Assembly (NCBI RefSeq): GCF_020991415.1
Contig: NZ_JAJMOY010000006.1
Coordinates: forward strand, 62,001 to 126,000
Direction: 5' to 3'
From: Flavobacterium sp. ENC
GTDB lineage: Bacteria; Bacteroidota; Bacteroidia; Flavobacteriales; Flavobacteriaceae
DNA: 64,000 bases
How positions within the stretch are numbered: the first letter of the stretch is position 1; the number at the start of each line of letters is the position of its first letter. Positions 19,114-26,773 of this stretch are shown piece after piece. The position numbers and the translations under genes are program-made. The notes beneath the pieces were generated by a model that was given only the letters and a program-made list of their open reading frames with translations, was not told the origin of the DNA and did no database searches.

Positions 19114-20061
19114 TTACCTGGTACTTCCTGTACTGCTAAAATTAGAAGGAATCCATTTGTAACCGTCACCATCTTTTTTTAACCTGCCAAATCCAGGAAA
19201 TGCAATATGATCGGCGGCTATAAGGTAATTTTCATTAGCAGCCTCCTTATATATTTTTTCCCGCTGCGCTATTGCCTTAATTTTATCGAAATCAAATTCG
19301 TTAGACAGCCTAGGTGCTTGGAACTGAACTGCACCAATATGTACTAAATCACCAATAAATACAAGTTTTTCCCGATTACTTTTCAATACATATACACAAT
19401 GCCCATAAGTATGACCGTAATAAGGAGCAGAACTAATGCCTGGAAATAGTTCTGCAGCTCCTTGAAATGTCTTAACACTGCCTTTTTGTATGTAAGGCTT
19501 CAAGGCTAAAAAGGCTCCGCGATTTGCGGTGTATCCTGCAGGTTCATCAACAGCAGGTTTTTCGTGTTGTAACCAAAAGTCCAGTTCATTTTTATCAACA
19601 TGCACAACGGCATTAGGAAACTGAATATTTCCTTTGACAGTCAATCCTCCCGAATGGTCTAAATGGATATGTGTAAGGAGTATATCTGTTATTTGTTCAG
19701 CCTTGTAACCTGCATTTTGAATACTTTCAGTTAAATTTCCGGATACCGGACTTTTAAAAAGCTCTCCTGCACCGGCATCAACAAGTATAAGCCTTTGCGG
19801 CGTTTTAATTAAATAGGCGTTTATAGACGTTTCAACAGGATTATTTATAAACGATTCTTCTAGTAGTTGATCTACTTGTTTTTTATTGCTGGAGACCAAT
19901 AATTTGTTAGCATCTACAGGTACAGTCCCATCAAGTAATGCAGTAACTGTAAATTCTCCAACTTTGATGCCGTAATATCCGGCAGTATAATTTTTTTGCT
20001 GAGCAGATACACCTACACAACTACTTACGATAATTAGAATGTTAAAAAAAAGACGTTTCAT
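19114..20061 (-). CDS. Exported MBL-fold metallo-hydrolase
   Basis: The protein has a signal peptide ending VSAQ and a metallo-beta-lactamase fold with the metal motif LTHIHLDHSGGL (about 130-141). Further ligands are in HTYGHCVYV and AADHIAFPG. The 315 residues are typical of exported MBL-fold hydrolases related to AHL lactonases and quorum-quenching enzymes, but the substrate is open. A truncated relative lies upstream at 20223-20465. No operon partner is obvious. Confidence 0.9.
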   Translation of the reverse strand: MKRLFFNILIIVSSCVGVSAQQKNYTAGYYGIKVGEFTVTALLDGTVPVDANKLLVSSNKKQVDQLLEESFINNPVETSINAYLIKTPQRLILVDAGAGELFKSPVSGNLTESIQNAGYKAEQITDILLTHIHLDHSGGLTVKGNIQFPNAVVHVDKNELDFWLQHEKPAVDEPAGYTANRGAFLALKPYIQKGSVKTFQGAAELFPGISSAPYYGHTYGHCVYVLKSNREKLVFIGDLVHIGAVQFQAPRLSNEFDFDKIKAIAQREKIYKEAANENYLIAADHIAFPGFGRLKKDGDGYKWIPSNFSSTGSTR

Positions 20062-20222
20062 TTTATCAGATTTTAAATTAGTAATGCAAAGAGACTAAAA
20101 AAAGTTTATTTTTTGTAACCAATATGTAGCAATACTGGTCACCTAAAACACAAAGATACAGCTAATTAAAAAAAGCATTACACACAAAAGGAACAGCAAC
20201 TCAAATGAGAAGGTTCGGTATT

Positions 20223-20465
20223 CTAATGCCCATGTCCATTTGTCGAATAATGTACAGGAAACCATTTAAATCCGGCACTTTCAGCTCTTATGTGACTAAT
20301 TCCTGGAAAGGAGATATGATCGGAGGCAGCCCGGTATTTATTTTTGGCAGCATCTGCAAAAGCTTTTTTTCTTGATGCTGCAGCCTGTTCTGCATTTACA
20401 TCAAAGACAATTGTAACATCAGGCCGGCCAAATTGCACAGTGGCAGAGTGTATAATATTCCTGCT
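20223..20465 (-). pseudogene. C-terminal remnant of a second MBL-fold hydrolase
   Basis: The translated fragment (NIIHSATVQFGRPDV to SDHISFPGISHIRAESAGFKWFPV) lines up with the last ~75 residues of the intact neighbour (VHIGAVQFQAP, AADHIAFPGFGRL, GYKWIP). The metal motif HxHxDH and everything before it are missing. The similarity stops near 20465, where unrelated sequence begins. It is a deletion remnant of a tandem paralogue; a GTG start at 20438 gives a 71-codon frame that is unlikely to be functional. Confidence 0.75.
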
Positions 20466-20607
20466 AAGAAACGTTTCGATTACTTATGGTTGTGATAATT
20501 TAGAAACCGTAACAAAACCAATTTGCGCTGCGTAAAGTATACAAACCAGTCACATTCTTGAAAATCTATGAGGCGATGCCATAGCAGTGACCGGCCGCCA
20601 GAATGAA

Positions 20608-21102
20608 TTATTTTGCAGGCCTTGCCAGCGGTTCCCCTTTTGCAACGATGTAGGTTACGACTACCTTAAGCGGTACGCTTCCCGTAGGCTTGGCCCGGTG
20701 TACCCTGCCTGCCGGGATCGCAAAGCTGTCGCCGGCTCTAATAGTGCGTGATGGCTGTCCCTCTACCTCGAGCTCAGACTCACCCTCGAGAACGTAACCA
20801 ATCTCATTTTCCGCGTGACTATGCTTCTCGGCTGGTGCGCTAGGCTGGATCACCGCAATACCGATGCTTTCTTCCTTCGCGGGATCGGACGCCAGCGGTA
20901 GCTTCTCTAGCTCTTTCCAGACTATTCCTTTAATGTCGGTGCCGCCCGAAGCCACTTCAGCTGCAGGTGTTTCGGATGTGCTGGCTGAATCGGCTGCAAT
21001 TGCCGTGCTGCCAGCAATATCTGCTGAACTTTCAGAATTGTTTTTGCAGGACTGCATGGCTATGGATGCAGAGATTGCGAATAGATACATTAATTTTTTC
21101 AT
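20608..21102 (-). CDS. Cupin-domain lipoprotein
   Basis: The N-terminus is a lipoprotein signal (MKKLMYLFAISASIAMQSC) plus an Ala/Ser/Thr-rich linker to about residue 55. A cupin follows with metal ligands in EKHSHAENEIGYVLEGE and the second motif in AIPAGRVH. The cupin part is much richer in G+C than its surroundings, pointing to recent transfer, while the leader is nearly identical to that of the RidA gene next door (71 of 78 bases over the first 26 codons). I infer that a foreign cupin was joined to a resident lipoprotein leader. The cupin may bind or sequester a small ligand in the envelope. Confidence 0.85.
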   Translation of the reverse strand: MKKLMYLFAISASIAMQSCKNNSESSADIAGSTAIAADSASTSETPAAEVASGGTDIKGIVWKELEKLPLASDPAKEESIGIAVIQPSAPAEKHSHAENEIGYVLEGESELEVEGQPSRTIRAGDSFAIPAGRVHRAKPTGSVPLKVVVTYIVAKGEPLARPAK

Positions 21103-21263
21103 ATGTATGTTGGTTTAATTGTTACAACGATCTTAAAAGCATTGGATGTATTAAAATTTCTATCCCCATATGCTTCAAATCGTCATGATTTACATCTAAA
21201 GAATCCCTATTGATTCCAAAAAAAACTAAAATCATCTTGCAGATAACTTCTTGTTTAATTCGG

Positions 21264-21788
21264 TTATTTAACGACCGTAGCTTCTATTTCTACTTTCAAT
21301 GACTCAATGAAGAGTCCTTTTACTTCGAGCATCGTGCTTGCCTGTTTCACATCGTGCCTGGCCGCCCAGTCAGTGAAGATCTTCCAGCAAGCAAGTAATT
21401 CCGGAACTGATGTCGTATAAAAATTCAGTCTGACAATATCCTTACAATTATACCCCGATTTAGCAATGACTATTTCCAGATTTTCGAGTGACTGCGTCAG
21501 TTGGCCCGGCATATCGGCCGAACTAGGCTGTCCTTCTGCATTCAATGCCGCCTGCCCTGCACAGTACAAGGTTCCTTGTGGGTTTTTAATTTCAACTGCC
21601 TGAACGTATCCAAAATTGTCCTGATAATCCCAAGGATTAATAATTCGTTTTTCCATAATTTGTTTTTTTTTGTTATTGACCGCATTTGCTGTGCTGTCAG
21701 AATTGTTTGTTGAACTTTCAGAATTGTTTTTGCACGACTGCATAGCTAATGATGCAGAGATTGCTAAGAGATAAATTAATTTTTTCAT
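21264..21788 (-). CDS. RidA-family protein fused to a lipoprotein leader
   Basis: Residues 1-44 are a lipoprotein signal and Asn/Ser-rich linker almost identical to that of the cupin protein. From residue 45 a complete RidA/YjgF domain begins with its own apparent native start (MEKRIINPWDYQDNFGYVQ). RidA proteins normally deaminate reactive enamines or imines in the cytoplasm; here the enzyme should be anchored in the envelope if the first ATG is used. The internal ATG at 21656 could give a cytoplasmic form. Conserved RidA residues (GQAALNAEGQ, LNFYTTSVPEL) are present. The upstream 40 bases also resemble those of the cupin gene. Confidence 0.85.
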   Translation of the reverse strand: MKKLIYLLAISASLAMQSCKNNSESSTNNSDSTANAVNNKKKQIMEKRIINPWDYQDNFGYVQAVEIKNPQGTLYCAGQAALNAEGQPSSADMPGQLTQSLENLEIVIAKSGYNCKDIVRLNFYTTSVPELLACWKIFTDWAARHDVKQASTMLEVKGLFIESLKVEIEATVVK

Positions 21789-21969
21789 ATTTATTTCGGT
21801 TTAATTGTTAGAACGATCATGAAAGTATATTGGGTACGCTCAAATTGCTATTCGTATGGAGTTGCGAGCTTTATATCGTCATGATTTATATTTAAATACT
21901 TCCAATTGATTAAAGATTCTAAAAAATAATTATCTGGTCAGCTGGGCCGACGTGGGTTAATCTTCGGAT

Positions 21970-22485
21970 TTATTTGGCTTTGAGCTGCGTCAGAAGTCCC
22001 AGAGTGTTGTAAAGCGTGTGTACATGCAGCAACTTGCCTTCAGGTGAAAAATAGGCAAATTCGGTAACCTCCAAATGCACTTTTTTTCCGGTAGGCTCTA
22101 TTACGCCGTCGGGGGTCTGAATAGGACCGGTATGTGTTCCTTCCATATAAAAGCGAACTGCAACCTCACGCCCTTGGGTAATCAATTGAAGATGGGTGAG
22201 TTTGCCATCCTTAAACATACGTTTGTCACGTTTTAAAAATTCAACGAAGGCTTCTTTCCCTGTGAAGGTCTCGCCGTTGATCTTATTTTTGGCCCCGCCG
22301 TTGACTTCAATTATAACATTAGGGTCAACCATTTCCCCGTTAGCCTCAACAAGCCCTTTGGAATAGTTGTCATGGAACTTACGGACTATTGCCGCATAAT
22401 CAGGTGTTTTTTCTTTTTTCTGAGCAAAAGCGGATATGGTTATGCACGAAATTAAGAGGGTCAGGATTGTGATTTTGATTTTCAT
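21970..22485 (-). CDS. Exported SnoaL/NTF2-like protein
   Basis: A signal peptide ending in AFAQ precedes a SnoaL-like cone-shaped fold (about 30-165; GKEAFVEFLKRDKRMF, VAVRFYMEGTHTGP, EVTEFAYFSPEGKL). Members bind small hydrophobic ligands or act as isomerases or hydrolases; the active residues are not obvious. The length of 171 residues is normal for the exported version. It belongs to the same minus-strand group as the RidA and cupin genes but is 181 bases from the nearest, so shared transcription is uncertain. Confidence 0.85.
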   Translation of the reverse strand: MKIKITILTLLISCITISAFAQKKEKTPDYAAIVRKFHDNYSKGLVEANGEMVDPNVIIEVNGGAKNKINGETFTGKEAFVEFLKRDKRMFKDGKLTHLQLITQGREVAVRFYMEGTHTGPIQTPDGVIEPTGKKVHLEVTEFAYFSPEGKLLHVHTLYNTLGLLTQLKAK

Positions 22486-22568
22486 GATTTTGATTTTTAT
22501 GAATTAGTAAATACTTTTATTATAAGGCAAGAGTCCGTAACTGTGAAGTCCGGGTACTCTTTTGGTAG

Positions 22569-22595
22569 TTATTTATTGATAATTCGTTTTTCCAT
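22569..22595 (-). pseudogene. Scar of a RidA gene start (MEKRIIN)
   Basis: On the minus strand, ATGGAAAAACGAATTATCAA reproduces the native RidA start seen inside the 21264-21788 gene at 21656 (MEKRIIN), then runs into AAATAA. This is what remains if the body of a RidA gene was moved or copied behind a lipoprotein leader. Confidence 0.55.
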
Positions 22596-23057
22596 ATTGC
22601 TCGTTTTAAATATGTTATTATGATTATATCGTTAATCCCTTAGTCGGAACAGTAGCTAACTCCTTACAATTATTATAATTTTTATTTTAATAAAATTCAA
22701 ATTTCTCGAGATCACATATCTGCTGAGACAAAACTGCCTGATCATTTTGAATATCAAATGATGAAAAATCTATTTGTTACATCAGCTATATTGTACATTC
22801 AACGCTGTATTTTTATACGTAATGAGTAACGGTTGGTTTTGATAATTTAGAAGCCCGCTGAGGTAGCGGTTTTACAAAGTGGTTTATTGAAAAGAACATC
22901 CGCAGCAGTCGGAGTGGTCAATAAGGTAACCCTTATGATTGCCTTATAAGAATCTATATTTATGGCTGTAAATTGAAGAGGATCTCTCTACTCAACCCGC
23001 TTTTTGGCTAACCAAGGTTATGTGGAAGATTGGTGTTTTAAATATTTATGAAAAATA

Positions 23058-23090
23058 AAACCCTATGTCGTTTTTTTGGACATAGGGTTT
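23058..23090 (-). terminator. Terminator of the SMP-30-like gene
   Basis: A 12-bp perfect stem (AAACCCTATGTC and complement, 9-base loop) lies 18 bases after the stop codon of the minus-strand gene and is followed on that strand by TATTTTT. Confidence 0.85.
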
Positions 23091-23108
23091 ATCTTAATAA
23101 CTCGGGAA

Positions 23109-24092
23109 TTATTTTATTTTTTGAATGACAAAAGTGGATTGTGATTGATCGCCGCCCAGTAGTTTCCCTAATTTAGAATTGATAACATAAACATTGCCAT
23201 CTGAAGCAAGAGCTGCTGTTGTAGGAAACTCATCCTTTCCGATATTTGTTTCGCTGACCTTCGAAGCACTTGCCCAGTTGTCAGTGCTTTTAAATGTGTA
23301 GCTCTTTCCAAGTCCAAGCCCATTTTCAACCACAACAAGGTTATTGTCCTTGTCCAGTTCGAGTCCATCGGGCGAGGCGAACTGCATACCTGTAACTTCA
23401 GTACTATTTTGAGGGTTAGAAAGGGGTATCTTAAATATTTTTGCAGTGTCAGATTTAGCAGCCAGCAGGTAACCGTCAGGATGGAAAACAATTCCATTCA
23501 GACCAAATGCACCAGCTGCGGGCTCAAATAAAGCATTATTTAGAAAGACAGATGCAGTATAGTTGTTGTCAATTTTATAGATAACTGGGGAAAATGAATC
23601 GGTAACATAAATAATTCCATTAGAGTCCACAGCAATATCATTCGGGCATGATCCCGCACCTGGAGTGAAATTTTTTAAGTCAATTTCTTTAATTAGTGCA
23701 CCTGTATCAAGATTAAATATAGCGACGGTTGCGACTGAGCCGGCGCTTCCTTCAGTACTTTTCTGAGATATTCCTAAATCGGCGTTGGCTACTATTAGCC
23801 TGTTTCGCACCTCATCTGTAAATAGTCCGGTTGGTAAAACCAATTTGCTGCTTGTTGCAAATGATTTAACTTCTCCCTTTGGGCTCAGAGAATATACCGT
23901 GCCTTTATACATGGAGCCATATAGAAATTTTTCATTTTTGGAATCGTAATCAATTCCCTCAGGATACACTCCAATTTCATTGATAGTGTATTTTTCTTGC
24001 AGCGATGGGTGCTTAGGCTTTGAATCTTTATCGTCGTTGTTACATGCTATGGAAAGAATGGAAAAAGCCGAAAGCAGGATGTAATTTTTCAT
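23109..24092 (-). CDS. SMP-30/NHL-type beta-propeller lipoprotein
   Basis: The start at 24092 (MKNYILLSAFSILSIAC) gives a clean lipoprotein signal with Cys17; twelve upstream codons are dropped. The rest is a six-bladed propeller of the SMP-30/gluconolactonase or NHL type (GIDYDSKNEKFLYGS, PNDIAVDSNGIIYVTDS, GIVFHPDGYLLAAK, PDGLELDKDNNLVVVEN). Members bind a divalent metal and hydrolyse lactones, but some only bind ligands. It is a single-gene unit with its own terminator, divergent from the Rrf2 regulator. The substrate is unknown. Confidence 0.88.
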   Translation of the reverse strand: MKNYILLSAFSILSIACNNDDKDSKPKHPSLQEKYTINEIGVYPEGIDYDSKNEKFLYGSMYKGTVYSLSPKGEVKSFATSSKLVLPTGLFTDEVRNRLIVANADLGISQKSTEGSAGSVATVAIFNLDTGALIKEIDLKNFTPGAGSCPNDIAVDSNGIIYVTDSFSPVIYKIDNNYTASVFLNNALFEPAAGAFGLNGIVFHPDGYLLAAKSDTAKIFKIPLSNPQNSTEVTGMQFASPDGLELDKDNNLVVVENGLGLGKSYTFKSTDNWASASKVSETNIGKDEFPTTAALASDGNVYVINSKLGKLLGGDQSQSTFVIQKIK

Positions 24093-24444
24093 TTTTATTA
24101 TATTTAAATTAATTGTCTTTATTGACATTGCAAAGTTTGGACAGAATAATAAAAATAAAAATGAACTGGTTTAGGAAATAAGGTTGAACTGGTTTAACTT
24201 TTTGCGATTCCAATTTCTTGCAGGCGGCAGATACAAAGAGTGGGAGGTATATTTTTATGCTTTTACTTAATGGTAATGAGTAATATTTCAAAGTTTTGTG
24301 GCAGTTTAAAGAATAAAATAGCAGTAGTTATTAAAATATTCTACAGTGTTTACAGGGATTATAATGAAATAATGAAAAAAATATTGCAAAATATTTTTTT
24401 AAATGAAACTTTATTTGTTACATTTGTAAAAACATTTACGAACG
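24093..24444. other. Divergent promoter region before the Rrf2 gene
   Basis: The 352 bases between the propeller lipoprotein and the Rrf2 gene contain the Rrf2 operator/promoter at 24406-24426 and the decamer TTTTGTGGCA at 24294. There is no gene. Confidence 0.5.
24406..24426 (+). promoter_or_regulatory. Rrf2 operator overlapping the -7 box
   Basis: AAACTTTATTTGTTACATTT (24406-24425) occurs again as an exact reverse complement before the DUF417 gene at 24998-25017. The copy here overlaps TACATTTG (24419-24426), a perfect match to the TAnnTTTG -7 box, 18 bases before the Rrf2 ATG. I infer autorepression by the Rrf2 protein. Confidence 0.65.
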
Positions 24445-24897
24445 ATGAAAGCTGACGCAAAATATACTACCGCCATTCATATCTGCCTTTACCTCCATTT
24501 CAGGGGAGAAGCGCTTTTGTCTTCCAAGGAGCTAGGGGAGAGTGTCAATACTAATCCGGTTGTAATACGCCGCATAGCAACCGAATTGCGTTCTGCCGGT
24601 ATATTGGCGAGTGTGGCAGGAAAACAGGGGGGATTTCATCTGACTAAAAAGGTAGAACAAATCTCGCTATGGGAAATTTACCTTGCTGTAAGCGACCGTG
24701 AACTTTTCAATAAGCCTAAGGTAAACCCGGAATGCCCGGTAAGCAGAAATTTATCGCAATTGGTGAATGCACCATTCAGCGCTGCCGAACTTGCGATGCG
24801 ACCTGTACTTGAAAAACAAACTATAGCAGATCTTTATACGAAACTTCAACATGTCCTTGATTCAGAAAATCAATTAGTCAGTGTGGCGTGTAAATAA
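24445..24897 (+). CDS. Rrf2-family transcriptional regulator
   Basis: This 150-residue winged-helix repressor has the N-terminal helix YTTAIHICLYL, recognition region (GESVNTNPVVIRRIATELRSAGIL) and wing VAGKQGGFHL. Rrf2 proteins that hold Fe-S clusters have three close cysteines around residues 90-110; here only Cys94 (PECPVS) is there, so this is closer to the cluster-free, thiol-sensing group. It faces the DUF417 gene 144 bases downstream, and both promoters carry the same 20-bp sequence in opposite orientation, which fits a regulator and target pair. Confidence 0.93.
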   Translation: MKADAKYTTAIHICLYLHFRGEALLSSKELGESVNTNPVVIRRIATELRSAGILASVAGKQGGFHLTKKVEQISLWEIYLAVSDRELFNKPKVNPECPVSRNLSQLVNAPFSAAELAMRPVLEKQTIADLYTKLQHVLDSENQLVSVACK

Positions 24898-24997
24898 AAA
24901 CACATGAAAGAGCAGGGATAATTCAGCTTTTTAAATATAACTTTAAAAGTTTTATATTAATATTTTAGCTATTCCCTGTAATTAAAGACACATCTTT

Positions 24998-25017
24998 AAA
25001 TGTAACAAATAAAGTTT
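24998..25017. promoter_or_regulatory. Inverted second copy of the Rrf2 operator
   Basis: AAATGTAACAAATAAAGTTT is the exact reverse complement of 24406-24425. It ends 24 bases before the DUF417 start codon. The probability of a 20-bp chance match this close is small, so it is likely the operator of the regulated gene. Confidence 0.65.
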
Positions 25018-25041
25018 TATTAATTATTAAATTTAAGTATT

Positions 25042-25578
25042 ATGAAAAATTCATCATCCGCTTACCAAGGTAATTCTTTTCAAACTGAGAGTATTTCCAA
25101 AACTATTTTTTCCAGTATTACTACAGAGCAGCTTAACACTGTTGGTACAGTAGCTACCCGCTATTCGCTGGTTTTACTGCTATTGAGCTTTGGGGTATTC
25201 AAATTTTATGCCTTTGAAGCTGAGGCAATTCAGCCCCTTGTAGCAAACAGTCCGTTTATGTCATGGCTTTACAGATTATTAAGTGTTGGACAGGTGTCTG
25301 CACTGATTGGTGCTGTCGAAATTGTCCTTGCCGTTCTGATAGCCATAAAACCATGGCAACCAAAACTCTCTGCCTATGGCAGCTTTGGAGCTGTGCTTAT
25401 GTTTATCACTAGTCTTACTTTTCTGATTTCAACACCGGGAATGTGGATAACCCAGGAGGGTCTTCCGGTACCGAGTGACGGAGGCTTTATACTCAAGGAT
25501 ATTGTACTTCTTGGCAGTGCCATGTGGACTGCAGCTGATGCGCTTATTGCTTACAATAAGAAAAAATCACAGCTCTAA
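25042..25578 (+). CDS. DUF417 (YkgB/RclC-like) membrane protein
   Basis: The 178 residues have about four membrane helices (near 42-62, 88-108, 113-134 and 150-168) and the DUF417 hallmark FGVFKFYAFEAEAIQPLVANSPF with SWLYRLLS following. The family includes E. coli RclC, an inner-membrane protein of reactive-chlorine resistance whose biochemical role is unknown. It is the likely target of the Rrf2 regulator upstream. The methionine sulfoxide reductase genes a little further on make an oxidant-stress role plausible. Confidence 0.92.
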   Translation: MKNSSSAYQGNSFQTESISKTIFSSITTEQLNTVGTVATRYSLVLLLLSFGVFKFYAFEAEAIQPLVANSPFMSWLYRLLSVGQVSALIGAVEIVLAVLIAIKPWQPKLSAYGSFGAVLMFITSLTFLISTPGMWITQEGLPVPSDGGFILKDIVLLGSAMWTAADALIAYNKKKSQL

Positions 25579-25807
25579 GAAGCCTTTTCTGCAGAAGTTC
25601 TTTGATATATCCAGGCATTATACGCTGGCAGGCTAATCCAAATGATGCATCTGCCGTGGCATTCCAATAGATAATTTTCAGCTTATCAGCAGATTCCAGC
25701 ACTAGATAACTTTTTTGTAAGGTTCTTAGGCTCCCCCCGACTAAGCGGTAAAAGAGAAGACAATTTATAATTGAGCGGAACCTTAACCATAACGAAATAT
25801 TTATGCT

Positions 25808-26401
25808 ATGCATGGAAGCGAAAGAAGAGTCGATATACAGGAAAAAAAGAAACTGGATCCCAATAATTGGGTTGAAAATTATTCCGATTATCTCTACAGC
25901 TACGCGGCAGTCAGGTTGTATGACGACGAACTTGCGAAAGACCTTGTTCAGGAAACATTTCTGGCTGCCCTGGCGGCTATGAAGGGTTTTAATGGGCTTA
26001 GCTCTGAAAAGACCTGGCTTACCGCAATACTAAAACACAAAATTGCAGATGTATACCGCAGCCGGTCTTCCGGATTGCGTACCAATAACCGTGCGGCGCA
26101 AGGGCAGGAAGAAGAATTTTTTGACCCCGATAACGGGCATTGGAATAGTGGTCATAACCCTGCTGAGTATTTTTGCGAGCAGCCTGATATTATAGAAGAC
26201 AGGGAATTCCAAGCAATCCTGCAGGCATGCATGAAAAAGCTGCCTGCCTTGTGGCTAGCCGTATTTACGATGAAGCATGTCGACGAGGAACCCTCCAAAT
26301 CGATCTGTGAAGTCATGGGCTTATCCCCATCCAATTTCTGGGTTATTATTCACAGGGCGAAGGTGAACTTAAGGTCATGTCTTCAAAAAAACTGGATCTA
26401 A
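25808..26401 (+). CDS. ECF-type RNA polymerase sigma factor
   Basis: This 197-residue sigma-70 family protein has region 2 (DYLYSYAAVRLYDDELAKDL, VQETFLAAL, TWLTAILKHKIADVYR) and region 4 (LPALWLAVFTMKHVDEEPSK, SNFWVIIHRAKVNLRSCL). A long acidic linker of about 55 residues (QEEEFFDPDNGHW) joins them, as in the sigma group modelled as TIGR02943. The next gene, 4 bases on, encodes a small zinc-type anti-sigma protein, so the two form a switch. Target genes are probably the downstream P460/Msr cluster. Confidence 0.92.
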   Translation: MHGSERRVDIQEKKKLDPNNWVENYSDYLYSYAAVRLYDDELAKDLVQETFLAALAAMKGFNGLSSEKTWLTAILKHKIADVYRSRSSGLRTNNRAAQGQEEEFFDPDNGHWNSGHNPAEYFCEQPDIIEDREFQAILQACMKKLPALWLAVFTMKHVDEEPSKSICEVMGLSPSNFWVIIHRAKVNLRSCLQKNWI

Positions 26402-26405
26402 TTAA

Positions 26406-26705
26406 ATGGAGATGAAAATGAAAATATTAAATGAGAGAGAGTTAGAGAAAATAGCTTACAACTGCAAAAAAGCCACTATGCTTATCGAAAAACAGCAAAT
26501 AGAACCCATTTCGACTATGGAACAGTTTGAACTGGAACTGCATCTGAAGGGGTGTGCTGCGTGTATAATATATATGAAGCAGAGCATTCTGATTAATAAG
26601 CTTGTACGAAACTTTTTTAAGAAGCATCACCCCGAAATAAAGCTGGACGATGGTTATAAGAAGCTGCTCAGGCACCGCATCGAGCAGCACCTGAGGCAAA
26701 ACTGA
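26406..26705 (+). CDS. Small zinc-binding anti-sigma factor (ZAS-like)
   Basis: The 99-residue soluble protein has Cys20, then exactly 25 residues to His46 in HLKGCAAC, with Cys50 and Cys53. This is the ZAS signature (H/C-x25-29-H-x3-C-x2-C), in which oxidation of the cysteines releases zinc and frees the sigma factor. The tail is basic and helical. It starts 4 bases after the sigma gene. ATG codons at 26406, 26412 and 26418 are possible starts. The redox mechanism is inferred from the family, not shown. Confidence 0.8.
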   Translation: MEMKMKILNERELEKIAYNCKKATMLIEKQQIEPISTMEQFELELHLKGCAACIIYMKQSILINKLVRNFFKKHHPEIKLDDGYKKLLRHRIEQHLRQN

Positions 26706-26773
26706 AATCCTCACAGTAAGTAAACGAAGCATTGCCATTATAATTACCATTATTAATACAAAATTATGTACTT

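Larger units (their letters stand above)
22486..23108. other. Intergenic region with gene scars
   Basis: These 623 bases have no intact gene. They contain the minus-strand scar 22569-22595, which encodes MEKRIINK and a stop, repeating the native start of the neighbouring RidA domain. They also contain a block around 22826-22856 related to 20475-20512 (shared TGATAATTTAGAA), and the terminator at 23058. This looks like a rearrangement zone. Confidence 0.5.

Noticed and set aside
25544..25813. Minus-strand frame of 89 codons between the DUF417 and sigma genes
   Set aside because: It overlaps the end of one gene and the start of the other and resembles no family; it may contain a decayed gene but I cannot support it.
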